Assembly: GCA_002399265.1 (NCBI GenBank)
Contig: DHDG01000063.1
Coordinates: 35,856-67,461 of the forward strand
Origin: Firmicutes bacterium UBA4882
GTDB taxonomy: Bacteria > Bacillota > UBA4882
DNA length: 31,606 bases
Direction: 5' to 3'
Shown here in pieces: positions 1-7,768 of this stretch. Below the pieces are notes generated by a model. It was not told the DNA's origin. It saw only the letters and a list, made by a program, of their open reading frames with translations, and ran no database searches. Each line of letters begins with the position of its first letter. Position 1 is the stretch's first letter. Made by a program: the position numbers and the translations under genes.

Positions 1-4
1 AGAT

Positions 5-14
5 GAACCGTCCC
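5..14 (+). repeat. GAACCGTCCC repeat core, edge copy
   Basis: The decamer GAACCGTCCC is identical to the cores at 15434, 15539 and 23044 and to the inverted core in 22981-23000. Here the flanking GACACA/TGTGTC arms are absent or lie outside the window, so this is a partial or degenerate copy. Confidence 0.5.
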
Positions 15-97
15 CTCGTCTTCTGAACCGCGCCTGCGCCCGTCGCGCTCGCCTTAGTTCCGAGTCCCGACTGCAATACGCACCAGTACCAAATGAT

Positions 98-131
98 AAG
101 CGCAGGGAGCCACTAAAGGCTCCCTGCGCTT
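98..131 (-). terminator. Terminator hairpin of the protease operon
   Basis: A perfect 14-bp stem (98-111 with 118-131, loop 112-117) lies about 50 nt past the protease stop codon. The T-rich tail is clearer on the plus strand (TTACTTTTCATTT) than on the minus strand (TTATCATTT). It may therefore be bidirectional, but its place after the minus-strand operon suggests it ends that transcript. Confidence 0.6.
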
Positions 132-182
132 ACTTTTCATTTCATTTACGTTTCATGCGGTTATGTTTCGCCAGCCTCTTGG

Positions 183-2141
183 CTAATAAGTGACCGTAAA
201 TGAATTGATATCCAGATTACATGTCAGGATCGGCTGTTCATCAGGATCCCAAGTCTCGACCACTACTGTGTAAGTACCGACAGGCAACTTCTTAATAATC
301 CTGGAGAAATTGTGGCCGCCCTCATGATCGTCATTGTAGGCAAGTTCATTGCCGACAGCGTCGTATAGCGTGATAGCAGTGTCGAGCGCTGTGCCGCTGG
401 AAGAGGTGATGAAGTCATAGCACCCTTCTGTAGCGACCGTGAAGTCAACTTGATAATGGTAGGTGTATTCTGCGGCGGTTTGATCAATAGTATAGTGCTC
501 AAGCGGGGTTGTGGTTACTGATACCGGAATTGCAAAGTCAAAGTCTACAGCAGTTGTTGTTTCTCTTGCAACTGTAGCGGATTTACTCTGAATTCTATAT
601 AGATCATCGAATACGTCATAATAAACGACCTGCACTCTGTAAGTACCCGGCTTCAGGGCATGGAAGAGGTAATTGGCGTTCTCGCCGGTGGTACCAAAGC
701 CCGCCAGTAGGCCGTTGCTGTCATAGATGGAGATTACGCCGACACCGAGCCAACCTGTAGCGTCTGTTGAAATAATGTTGGTAGTCACGTCGAGGGAACC
801 ATAGATCATCGGCTCCAACGCACCGACAGCAGCCGCAATGTCCATTACGCCGTAACCTAGTTCTTCATTAAACGACGGAGCACCCTGAGCGGTTTGTTCC
901 AGCTGGTTTTTAATCTGGAGCGGAGTAAGTCCGGGGTGCGCCGACAGAACCAGCGCTGCGGCACCGCAGGCGAACGGGGAAGCCATCGAGGTGCCGTCCC
1001 AGGACTCATAAGCGCCGCCGGGAACTGTCGAATAAATCATAGTACCCGGGGCAGCCAGCGATGTCCAGGGCCCGATTGTTGAGAAGTCAGTGCGCCTATC
1101 ATATGGGTCCGAAGCGGCCACATCAACAACACCATTAAAGCAGCTCGGATAGCCGATAATGCGTTTGTAATCGTTGCCAGCCGAGGTGACCAACAGAACG
1201 CCTTTTTCCGCCGCGGCGTCGATGGCATCTTTGAAAGCGTAGCTGTAGCCACGGCCACCGATGCTCATATTGGCCACAATCCTCACGCCAGGGTTGGCGT
1301 TGGCATAGTCCGCCAGATAAAGCATCGCTTCGATCAAATAGCTGTTGTATATTTCTCCAGCGTTATTCATAACCCTGACCGGCATGATCGGGCATTGCCA
1401 TGCGACACCGGCAATTTCTCCCGTAAGGCCGTCATCGGCGGCAATACCGGCAACGTGCGTGCCATGTCCATTATTATCGGTAACATCCGTTGAACCATCA
1501 ATGGCATTATAATCGCCAACGAATGTCTTACCGACAAATTCCGGATGCCCTTTGTCCACGCCGGTATCAACTATGGCTACAATTACACTCGGGTCACCAG
1601 TGGTGATCTCCCATGCAGCTTCGGAGTTGATATTTTGATGACCCCATTGCATACCATATTGCGGTCTATCGGGTACAACGGCAACTTCGTACTTCTGCCC
1701 GGGTTTGGCCGAGGAACCGCCTGAAAGCATAACTGAATTCTTACTGACGGGAGTTGGGATTTCGTACTCCATTTCGGGCTCGGCCCAGGAAACGCCTATG
1801 ACCTTACGCAGTTTTGAGATATAGGAAAGGGGTGTCTCGTTTGTCGGAACTGATACCATGAACCAGCCAATTTCGGACCATTCATTAAGAATGTGAGAAT
1901 CTGATTTGGCTAAAAATGCATCCAGATGCTCTCTGTAAGTGTGATCGATCCGAACGAGTACCCGATTAATATTGTGCGGAACATCGTCATATTTGATCGG
2001 AGTAGGATCTGTTGTGCTATGTGTATTCATCGGTGTGGGATTGAGCTGATCCTTAATCTCTGAAAGGCTGAGCGGGGAAAAACAGCCTGACAGCAAGGTT
2101 ATTCCAAGCAAGATGGTTAACAGGATGGAATATCGTTTCAC
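183..2141 (-). CDS. Subtilisin-like S8 serine protease, lipoprotein
   Basis: Predicted extracytoplasmic serine protease, anchored as a lipoprotein by the N-terminal lipobox LLSGC (Cys20). Residues about 55-130 resemble an I9-type propeptide. The S8 catalytic domain spans about 160-445 with Asp192 (AIVDTGVD), His226 (NNGHGTHVAG), oxyanion Asn323 (SAGND) and Ser385 (DGTSMASP), so the triad is intact. Residues about 448-535 form a beta-sandwich-like module, and 545-650 resemble a bacterial pre-peptidase C-terminal domain. The start is GTG at 2139-2141, preceded by AAAGAGGTGA. It lies 21 bp after the modular lipoprotein gene and is probably co-transcribed with it. The substrate is unknown. Fold and activity are well supported; the C-terminal domain labels are inferred by eye. 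Confidence 0.93.
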   Translation of the reverse strand: MKRYSILLTILLGITLLSGCFSPLSLSEIKDQLNPTPMNTHSTTDPTPIKYDDVPHNINRVLVRIDHTYREHLDAFLAKSDSHILNEWSEIGWFMVSVPTNETPLSYISKLRKVIGVSWAEPEMEYEIPTPVSKNSVMLSGGSSAKPGQKYEVAVVPDRPQYGMQWGHQNINSEAAWEITTGDPSVIVAIVDTGVDKGHPEFVGKTFVGDYNAIDGSTDVTDNNGHGTHVAGIAADDGLTGEIAGVAWQCPIMPVRVMNNAGEIYNSYLIEAMLYLADYANANPGVRIVANMSIGGRGYSYAFKDAIDAAAEKGVLLVTSAGNDYKRIIGYPSCFNGVVDVAASDPYDRRTDFSTIGPWTSLAAPGTMIYSTVPGGAYESWDGTSMASPFACGAAALVLSAHPGLTPLQIKNQLEQTAQGAPSFNEELGYGVMDIAAAVGALEPMIYGSLDVTTNIISTDATGWLGVGVISIYDSNGLLAGFGTTGENANYLFHALKPGTYRVQVVYYDVFDDLYRIQSKSATVARETTTAVDFDFAIPVSVTTTPLEHYTIDQTAAEYTYHYQVDFTVATEGCYDFITSSSGTALDTAITLYDAVGNELAYNDDHEGGHNFSRIIKKLPVGTYTVVVETWDPDEQPILTCNLDINSFTVTY

Positions 2142-2162
2142 ACTACTTCACCTCTTTCTGGT

Positions 2163-3836
2163 TTATTGCACGGGAACGGCAGTGGTAAAATAGAACTCGC
2201 CATTGACTGAGCCGGGTTGGCCGTACTTAAGCTTATTCCAGAAATCATAACCGCCGCCGAAGCTGCACGCATATGAATAGCCAACTGAATCTGGGAAATA
2301 GAGCTCTGCCTTGGAAGCATAGATATCCCACGAATATACATAACCGGGGGATAATTGACCGGGGTATACATAATAATTAGCACCCGCCAGAGCCTCCAAA
2401 ACCTTATAGTCAGTTGCGTCATGGACTGTAATAATATGGGAAAAATCTGCACCGGCAGGGAATGTGCCAGTCGCCTGCATTTCCCATGTAAAGGTAGGAG
2501 TCAGACTGACATTGTTCGCCTCGTTCTGAGGAGTCTTGAGGTAGATTTTGTAGGACGGCAAAGTTTCGATGCTGCGGATAGTCGCCTCACCTTTGCCAAA
2601 GCTGTTATAAGGTTCTATTTTGTACCATACTTTTTGTCCTGGGGTCAATAGCGGACTATAGTCAAAGTAACTGGTTGTGAGCATATTACCGATCCAGGTA
2701 TAGTTTCTATTGTCGAAGCTACGGTACAATGAATAGCCGTCGGCTCCGCTAGATGCACCCCATGCTATGATGTTATAGAATGTGGTGTCTGCGGGTACGG
2801 CATTGAGGTCGACCGGGGCGCCATCCGGACGCTTTAACATTTTGGTAGATAACGGGCTGTTCTCCCGGAGATAATCTTGTTGTTTCGAATAATAGCCAAC
2901 TTCTACGCCAAATGTATATGACTCAATCAAAGTATATGGCATCGCATCTGGCAGTGTTGTATCATTGACTGCGTTGTCGATTAAAAACGGAACAAAAAGA
3001 ATAGTGGCATTACCGCTGTAATCGTACGCTAAGATACGTAAGTAATTGTCGCCATTTTCATAGAGTGTTGTGTCTACAGAAAATGTGGCCGTATCGCTAT
3101 CGTAAGTGACGTTAGCACGCGGTGAACGTGCGAGACTGGAAACGTAGGAATAGATAGCGAACGGGGCCGCATCGCTGGTCATATTAACTGTAATTGTAAA
3201 GTCACCGGAAACGGCTGCTCCGGCGTCCAAACCGGTCACTGTAACTGTCGGCGGGGTTTTCGATTGATCAGGGTTGAATAATGGCCTGACAGGAATCTCA
3301 AATTGAGAAGCTTTGCCACTGACAACTGTGAAGTTTTGCACCTTTGTTGTGGCGTATCCTTCTTTTGTTACAGTCAAAGCTGATTCTACGCCATCTTCAA
3401 TCAGCATATAAAAATAGCCGTTTTCATCGGTTACTGCTGTTTGAGTGCCATATGTTACTGTGGCACCAGCCAATGCCGGGCCTCCCTGACATTCAGAGAC
3501 GAATGCGGAAATCATACCATATTTGTTAGTGGCCGCGGGGATCATTGCAATATCAAAAACCACTGTCTCGTTCTTTTCGACGAGGACAGTGTTTGTGTAA
3601 GTGCTAAATCCTGTTAAGTTTGCAGTGATTGTCTGTGATTTAGCTCCAACGTCTGCAATACTATATTTGCCCTCGGCATTAGTCTTTACTGTTACTTTTC
3701 CAACGGTCACAGAAACATCAGCAAGAGGAGTTCCAAAGACAGAATCTGTAACAGTTCCGGTGATTGAACCCTTACCGCAACCGGTAAGTGACAGAATCGC
3801 CGCTACTAATACAAGCAAAACGACAAGTCTCTTCAT
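2163..3836 (-). CDS. Multidomain lipoprotein with carboxypeptidase-regulatory-like and Fn3-like domains
   Basis: 557-aa predicted surface lipoprotein: signal peptide with lipobox SLTGC (Cys20). Two carboxypeptidase-regulatory-like beta-sandwich repeats follow at about 23-98 and 106-185, each with the typical G-x-V/A...TDENG-Y/KTNAEGKYSI pattern. Residues about 195-275 look like an Ig-like domain and 340-430 like a fibronectin III domain. The C-terminal 440-557 segment, beginning LKTPQNEANNVSLTPTFTW, resembles Ig-like domains of cell-surface proteins. No catalytic residues were seen. The start ATG at 3834-3836 follows AAGGAGG at 3844-3850. It is the first gene of a two-gene operon with the S8 protease, so a role in adhesion or in organising or being processed by the protease is possible but unproven. 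Confidence 0.85.
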   Translation of the reverse strand: MKRLVVLLVLVAAILSLTGCGKGSITGTVTDSVFGTPLADVSVTVGKVTVKTNAEGKYSIADVGAKSQTITANLTGFSTYTNTVLVEKNETVVFDIAMIPAATNKYGMISAFVSECQGGPALAGATVTYGTQTAVTDENGYFYMLIEDGVESALTVTKEGYATTKVQNFTVVSGKASQFEIPVRPLFNPDQSKTPPTVTVTGLDAGAAVSGDFTITVNMTSDAAPFAIYSYVSSLARSPRANVTYDSDTATFSVDTTLYENGDNYLRILAYDYSGNATILFVPFLIDNAVNDTTLPDAMPYTLIESYTFGVEVGYYSKQQDYLRENSPLSTKMLKRPDGAPVDLNAVPADTTFYNIIAWGASSGADGYSLYRSFDNRNYTWIGNMLTTSYFDYSPLLTPGQKVWYKIEPYNSFGKGEATIRSIETLPSYKIYLKTPQNEANNVSLTPTFTWEMQATGTFPAGADFSHIITVHDATDYKVLEALAGANYYVYPGQLSPGYVYSWDIYASKAELYFPDSVGYSYACSFGGGYDFWNKLKYGQPGSVNGEFYFTTAVPVQ

Positions 3837-3901
3837 AATCGATCCTCCTTTAGATTGTTAAGAACAACTGAGAACCGGACTGACATGATGCCCGTAACAG
3901 T

Positions 3902-3928
3902 ATCACCTCCCTAAGGTTAAATCTTAGG
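3902..3928 (-). promoter_or_regulatory. 5' leader hairpin with orphan Shine-Dalgarno sequence
   Basis: On the minus strand a small hairpin (CCTAAG...CTTAGG, 3910-3915 with 3923-3928) runs directly into GGGAGGTGA at 3903-3911. This is near-perfect anti-16S complementarity, 66 nt upstream of the lipoprotein ATG, which has its own AAGGAGG. No ATG, GTG or TTG sits at usable spacing behind the upstream site. A similar layout occurs at 22689-22741. It could be an mRNA-stabilising ribosome-binding element; this is inference. Confidence 0.35.
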
Positions 3929-4147
3929 TACACTGGATTTATAGCCGCAAAACACCTAGTGCACCTGACAAATTGTACTCGATGTCATTTCGATTTCGTT
4001 CCAAAGTTTACCTGCCAATAAAAAAGTCGTTTTGTTACGAAGAATAGCAGAAAATGTTGAATACTGTGGAATAAGATGAGGTGAGCGTTATAGAAGGGCG
4101 ACATACAGACATAGGCAGGAATGAAACATGCCGAACAGATTAATCCG
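3929..4147. other. Divergent intergenic region, no gene seen
   Basis: Stretch between the minus-strand lipoprotein operon and the plus-strand ABC-F leader. I see no convincing reading frame or RNA gene. A TATAAA at about 3940 on the minus strand could be part of the lipoprotein promoter, but no good -35 partner was found. Confidence 0.4.
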
Positions 4148-4176
4148 TTGTCTAAGCGGGTAATGAACGATATAAT
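4148..4176 (+). promoter_or_regulatory. Sigma-A-type promoter of the ABC-F leader
   Basis: TTGTCT (4148-4153), a 17-nt spacer and a perfect TATAAT (4171-4176). Transcription would start near 4183 and give a leader of about 235 nt before the ABC-F start codon. That leaves room for the leader peptide and terminator described below. Confidence 0.75.
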
Positions 4177-4261
4177 AGAGTCATACGAATCAGCTAAGAG
4201 GGATCCTAAGGTATAAGCGAACCAGATCCCAAATCAAGCCGCACGCAGATAGGAGCAGACC

Positions 4262-4294
4262 ATGTGGAACGATCGGCAAAACGCAACTGAATAA
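4262..4294 (+). CDS. Leader peptide MWNDRQNATE
   Basis: A ten-codon frame, ATG to TAA, with a good ribosome binding site AGGAG (4251-4255) six nucleotides before the ATG. It sits between a strong promoter and an intrinsic terminator upstream of a ribosome-protection ABC-F gene. This is the position expected of an antibiotic-sensing leader peptide. The sequence carries no known macrolide arrest motif that I can recognise (no Arg-Leu-Arg). Confidence 0.55.
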   Translation: MWNDRQNATE

Positions 4295-4336
4295 ATTATG
4301 ATTTGGATACGCTTTGCCCAGGGGCTTTTTGCTCAT

Positions 4337-4364
4337 ACACGGGTTTGGGTACCCGTGTTTTTTA
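4337..4364 (+). terminator. Attenuator terminator before the ABC-F gene
   Basis: The stem ACACGGGT (4337-4344) / ACCCGTGT (4351-4358) has a 6-nt loop and is followed by TTTTTATT. It lies 55 nt upstream of the ABC-F start, with no upstream plus-strand gene except the leader peptide, so its natural role is premature termination. Confidence 0.75.
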
Positions 4365-4418
4365 TTGCCCCGATGATTTGACTGCATGATGATAATAACG
4401 ATTTGCGTGGTGATTTGA

Positions 4419-6404
4419 GTGGCTTTATTAAGATGCCGGGCTATTAAGAAGAATTTCGGCGAACACGCCGTTCTGCAGGGTGCCGCTTTTGATCTAGCCG
4501 GCGATGAAAAGGTTGGCCTGGTAGGGCATAACGGGTGCGGAAAAACGACATTGGCCAATATTATCTTTGGGAGTATAGAGCCAGACGGCGGTGCGGTGGA
4601 GTACGGCGGAGAAAATCTGCGCATTGGCTACTTGTTGCAGAATGGCGGCTATAAAGTGCATGTGCGAGGGGTCGCTGTGGAAACCGGGTTCGCGGCGGAA
4701 GCTGATCAAAGTACTCATGAAAGGGCTTATGGCGAAAACCATATCTTTCGAAAAACCGCCTCCGGCATAGGCCTGGACAGAGTCTGGGAGTGGTCTGGCG
4801 AGCGGTACGCCAACCTCAGCGGGGGCGAAAGGACTAAACTGGCGCTGGCCGGTGTGTGGTCCAGCAAGCCGGACTTGTTGATTTTAGATGAACCTACCAA
4901 CCATCTCGATTTTGCCGGTATTGATTGGTTGGTTGGAGAAGTGGCGCGCTTTGGCGGGGCGGTGATTATCATTTCACACGACCGCTATTTTCTGGATCAG
5001 TCTGTGAACCGTATTTCGGAGCTGGATGACGGCAGGATCAGTGAATACTCCGGAAACTACACTCGCTACAAAGAAGAAAAACTGCGGCGTTATGAAAGCC
5101 AGCTGCGCCAACATCTGAACGATGTGAAGCAGCAGGAAAAGCTGGCCGCAGAAATAGCTAACCTGAAGAACTGGTCTGAAAAAGCGCATCGCACTTCCCG
5201 GGACGCTGCCAGGCAAAGCGGCAACGGGAAGAAAGAGTACTTCCGTGTCAAGGCTAAGAAGATGGATCGCCAAGTTAAGTCGCGAATTAAGCGGCTCGAA
5301 AACATGCAGCGCGATGGGGTTGGTAAGCCAAAGGAAGAAGCAGGCGTTTTTTTTGAGTTTGAAAGTCCCGACAAGAGGGGCATGCGCCTAATCGCAGGCA
5401 CAGCAGTCTCAAAAAGCTTTGGCGAATTGCGATTATTAAGTGATTGCACATTCTTTGTAAAGAGGGGCGAGTGCATCGGGCTAGTGGGGCCGAATGGCTG
5501 TGGCAAGACAACGCTTATTCGCATGATCATCGGCGAGCAGCAGCCAGATCAGGGGGAGATTTGGATCAGTCCTTCTGCGCGCGCCGGTTATCTGAGCCAA
5601 AACGGATCTGAGACCGATTTGACCAAAAGGGTAATTGATATCGTCGGCGATCTGCCTGTGGCATTGCGCACGAAGGCCCGTACCGTTTTAGCCAACATGG
5701 GCTTCAAAGAGGACGTTATCGAAAAGCAGCTGAGTCAATTCAGCATGGGTGAAGTCACGCGGATTAGGCTTGCCGAACTAATTTTTAAAGGGTGCAACCT
5801 GTTGATTTTGGATGAGCCGACCAACCATCTTGATTTAGCCAGCCGAGAACAGTTGGAGGCGACTTTAGTTGAATATGGCGGGGCGGTGCTACTCGTTTCC
5901 CATGATCGCTATATGTTGGAGAAACTTTGTGATAGATACCTTGTTTTTACGGGTGTGGAAGCGGAGACGGGAACGACAGAGAAAACTCAGGGTAGCGGCG
6001 ATGGTGTGAGCCGCGGGAACGGTGCGGGTGGTGGTCTGAGCGGCGGTGCAGGTGGCGGTCTGATCAGAGTGGATGGCAGTCTGCAGGAATGGCTGGCGGC
6101 GCAGGCGGCGGCGGGTGCGGCCATCAGACGAAACCAAGGGCCGAGTCAGGCTCAGATTCAGGCTCAGGCTAACGGCGGATCAGATGATGACCGGGGGCAG
6201 GGGGAGAGGGGTAGCTTTGGCGATGGTGGTGAAGGTGCCGATGGTGCCCCTGATGCTGCAGGGCCAGAGCAACTAATGGCCATAGAAAACCGAATCGCGT
6301 ATCTGCTGGGGCAGCTCAGCCGCTACAAACCGACTGACAGCGAGTATCATGTTATTGATAGAGAGCTGAACGAGTTGATGGCAGCTAAGAAGCGGCATGT
6401 TTGA
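4419..6404 (+). CDS. VmlR-like ABC-F ribosome-protection ATPase
   Basis: 661-aa cytoplasmic ABC-F protein without membrane segments. NBD1: Walker A GHNGCGKTT 36-44, signature LSGGE 133-137, Walker B LLILDEPTNHLD 153-164, SHDRY 186-190. The linker, about 216-320, contains NWSEKAH and EYFRVKAKKMD, close to Bacillus subtilis VmlR as I recall it. NBD2: Walker A GPNGCGKTT 357-365, degenerate signature FSMGE 441-445, Walker B 461-472. The C-terminal helices 619-655 (LGQLSRYKPTDSEY...) also match the VmlR tail. Family knowledge: such proteins bind the ribosomal E-site and dislodge PTC-binding antibiotics (lincosamides, streptogramin A, pleuromutilins). A Gly/Asp/Gln-rich stretch, about 515-615, is inserted before the tail. 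The GTG start follows a weak GGTGA; an in-frame TGA precedes it, so no earlier start exists. Confidence 0.9.
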   Translation: MALLRCRAIKKNFGEHAVLQGAAFDLAGDEKVGLVGHNGCGKTTLANIIFGSIEPDGGAVEYGGENLRIGYLLQNGGYKVHVRGVAVETGFAAEADQSTHERAYGENHIFRKTASGIGLDRVWEWSGERYANLSGGERTKLALAGVWSSKPDLLILDEPTNHLDFAGIDWLVGEVARFGGAVIIISHDRYFLDQSVNRISELDDGRISEYSGNYTRYKEEKLRRYESQLRQHLNDVKQQEKLAAEIANLKNWSEKAHRTSRDAARQSGNGKKEYFRVKAKKMDRQVKSRIKRLENMQRDGVGKPKEEAGVFFEFESPDKRGMRLIAGTAVSKSFGELRLLSDCTFFVKRGECIGLVGPNGCGKTTLIRMIIGEQQPDQGEIWISPSARAGYLSQNGSETDLTKRVIDIVGDLPVALRTKARTVLANMGFKEDVIEKQLSQFSMGEVTRIRLAELIFKGCNLLILDEPTNHLDLASREQLEATLVEYGGAVLLVSHDRYMLEKLCDRYLVFTGVEAETGTTEKTQGSGDGVSRGNGAGGGLSGGAGGGLIRVDGSLQEWLAAQAAAGAAIRRNQGPSQAQIQAQANGGSDDDRGQGERGSFGDGGEGADGAPDAAGPEQLMAIENRIAYLLGQLSRYKPTDSEYHVIDRELNELMAAKKRHV

Positions 6405-6484
6405 GAAGGAGCGGTGAACGCAAACCCCACAAAATGGCTCCAAATGGAGAACGATACCAGAACGACACAAGGAAGCGAAAACTG

Positions 6485-6514
6485 TTGCGCAGGGTTTGGA
6501 CAATGTGATATAAT
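6485..6514 (+). promoter_or_regulatory. Probable promoter of tRNA-Leu
   Basis: TTGCGC (6485-6490), an 18-nt spacer and a perfect TATAAT (6509-6514), 36 nt before the tRNA. The -10 box is convincing; the -35 box is weak. Confidence 0.55.
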
Positions 6515-6550
6515 AAGCCTTGCGATTCCCCTCAGTGTTCTTATACCATT

Positions 6551-6636
6551 GCCGAAGTGGCGGAATTGGCAGACGCAGTAGACTCAAAATCTACCGCCCT
6601 TAAAGCGTGCCGGTTCGAGTCCGGCCTTCGGCACCA
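6551..6636 (+). tRNA. tRNA-Leu (anticodon CAA)
   Basis: Complete class II tRNA: acceptor GCCGAAG pairs with CTTCGGC, anticodon stem GTAGA/TCTAC with loop CTCAAAA gives anticodon CAA (reads UUG). It has a long variable arm, T-loop TTCGAGT between GCCGG and CCGGC, discriminator A, and an encoded CCA at 6634-6636. It is followed by its own terminator. Confidence 0.96.
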
Positions 6637-6644
6637 GATTGTCT

Positions 6645-6675
6645 ACTCCGACCCAATGGGTCGGAGTGTTTTATT
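6645..6675 (+). terminator. Terminator of tRNA-Leu
   Basis: Perfect 10-bp stem ACTCCGACCC (6645-6654) / GGGTCGGAGT (6658-6667) with a 3-nt loop and tail GTTTTATT, 8 nt past the tRNA CCA. Confidence 0.9.
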
Positions 6676-6770
6676 ATGCCGAAGGCTGACTCAGAACCGA
6701 TGTTGCGAGCCAGGAAGGCGAGCACGCCGGGTCGGATCACGATGATGATGGCGAGAGCGGCGAGCCTTGA

Positions 6771-6786
6771 CCGGCCTTCGGCACCA
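6771..6786 (+). repeat. Direct repeat of the tRNA-Leu 3' end
   Basis: CCGGCCTTCGGCACCA is an exact 16-bp copy of the tRNA 3' end at 6621-6636, 150 bp downstream. The rest of the tRNA is not repeated, and no promoter or cloverleaf accompanies it. Such duplicates often mark attachment sites of elements that integrate into tRNA genes, but the enclosed 134 bp holds no integrase, so it would be a remnant at best. Confidence 0.7.
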
Positions 6787-6817
6787 ATCAACTCAGCCTC
6801 AAAGGGAAACCTTCGGG

Positions 6818-7768
6818 CTACGGCTGCATTTGCGATATAAGCTTTTTTAGCTTTGCCTTTAATTCTTTCTCTGTAAACGAGTAAGAATTCGTGTTTTCTA
6901 CTGCACCAGACTGATTATCCCTTGGATTGTAGATTCTGATTTCAGCATATGCTTTTTTGCTTGTTCTGGTTGTCTGCCCGGACTTAACGCCGTTGATATA
7001 CACATCATAGGTATTTGAAACGTCGCGATAATTATAATAAATAATGCATTCCGGGCCATATGGATTTCTAAAAAAATCCATTGCGAGTGTTATCGCGCCG
7101 GAATCGCCGTCCAATAAACGATCTAAAAAATCCTGCTCAAAGCTATAATCAAAGCTGTTGGTACTCTTAATAAACAAGGTATGGCTTTGAGAAAAACTGT
7201 CCATTTTTTCAACAAGTCGTGCGCCATCCCAGCCTACTGTGCCGAAGAATGTGTCGCTTCCAGTAGGGTTTTTAGCGTATGCGCGGGCGGTCAAGTTTAC
7301 CAGAGCGTTCCAGTCGTTTCTCTGCCATTCTTTCGAGTCTGTAGTATTTAGGAAATCTGAGTTCCTGCGTTCTCCTATGCCGGTCCTATCAAGCTGCAGA
7401 TCACTTTTAATTTGCACTTTATTGTTGGCCATTTCAATTCCCATATCATGATCGGCATACTTTTCAGGCAGCATGTAGAACCAGTAATCTTGAAAATACC
7501 CTACTGGAGTAATTTGCCGCCACCACCAATCGTCCTGTGGAATATCTGAGACTACAACATGCACACTTCCGAAATAGGAGGCGTCGTATTGTGCGGCTAT
7601 GACAATATAACCGTCCCGCCCGATCTTAATATCGCCTGGCAAGCTATATTCACTGGCCGCCGCAAAATACGTCACTTCAAAATGAGGCTTTGCGCAGCCG
7701 CTCCTCAATAGAAAGAACGCCGCCAGCACGAGCATAATGCCTGCGATCGCTTTAATGATTTTGCGCAT
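6818..7768 (-). CDS. Exported protein of unknown function
   Basis: 316 aa from the ATG at 7766-7768, chosen because GGGAGGT lies 8 nt before it; an upstream in-frame extension has no such site. The N-terminus MRKIIKAIAGIMLVLAAFF is a signal peptide or membrane anchor. It is followed by LLRSGC (Cys25), a poor lipobox because of Arg at -3. The mature part is rich in aromatic and polar residues and has no motif I recognise. The last 25 residues (FTEKELKAKLKKLISQ) look helical and charged. The start overlaps the 3' end of the upstream zinc-ribbon gene by 17 nt, suggesting translational coupling. Function unknown. Confidence 0.75.
   Translation of the reverse strand: MRKIIKAIAGIMLVLAAFFLLRSGCAKPHFEVTYFAAASEYSLPGDIKIGRDGYIVIAAQYDASYFGSVHVVVSDIPQDDWWWRQITPVGYFQDYWFYMLPEKYADHDMGIEMANNKVQIKSDLQLDRTGIGERRNSDFLNTTDSKEWQRNDWNALVNLTARAYAKNPTGSDTFFGTVGWDGARLVEKMDSFSQSHTLFIKSTNSFDYSFEQDFLDRLLDGDSGAITLAMDFFRNPYGPECIIYYNYRDVSNTYDVYINGVKSGQTTRTSKKAYAEIRIYNPRDNQSGAVENTNSYSFTEKELKAKLKKLISQMQP

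Larger units (their letters stand above)
4183..4418 (+). promoter_or_regulatory. Attenuation leader of the VmlR-like gene
   Basis: The predicted 5' leader holds in order: a hairpin GGGATC...GATCCC (4200-4205 with 4225-4230), a short translatable leader (4262-4294), a pairing of GGCAAAACG (4275-4283, inside the leader frame) with CGCTTTGCC (4310-4318), and a terminator at 4337-4364. The same leader segment (GCAAAA, 4276-4281) can instead pair with TTTTGC (4327-4332). A ribosome stalled in the leader frame would change which stem forms. Drug-induced attenuation is the known logic for vmlR-type and erm-type genes; here it is inferred from sequence only. Confidence 0.6.

Noticed and set aside
3834..3887. 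17-codon frame (ATG to TGA) overlapping the modular lipoprotein start as ATGA
   Set aside because: The nearest Shine-Dalgarno sequence is about 16 nt from its ATG, too far; better explained as leader sequence.
4190..4624. 144-codon minus-strand frame over the ABC-F leader and start
   Set aside because: It lies antisense to the promoter, leader peptide, terminator and ABC-F N-terminus, has no family features and no good ribosome binding site.
6557..6840. Two plus-strand frames and one minus-strand frame over tRNA-Leu
   Set aside because: Translations such as MAELADAVDSKSTALKAC are the well-known artefact of reading through a tRNA-Leu gene.
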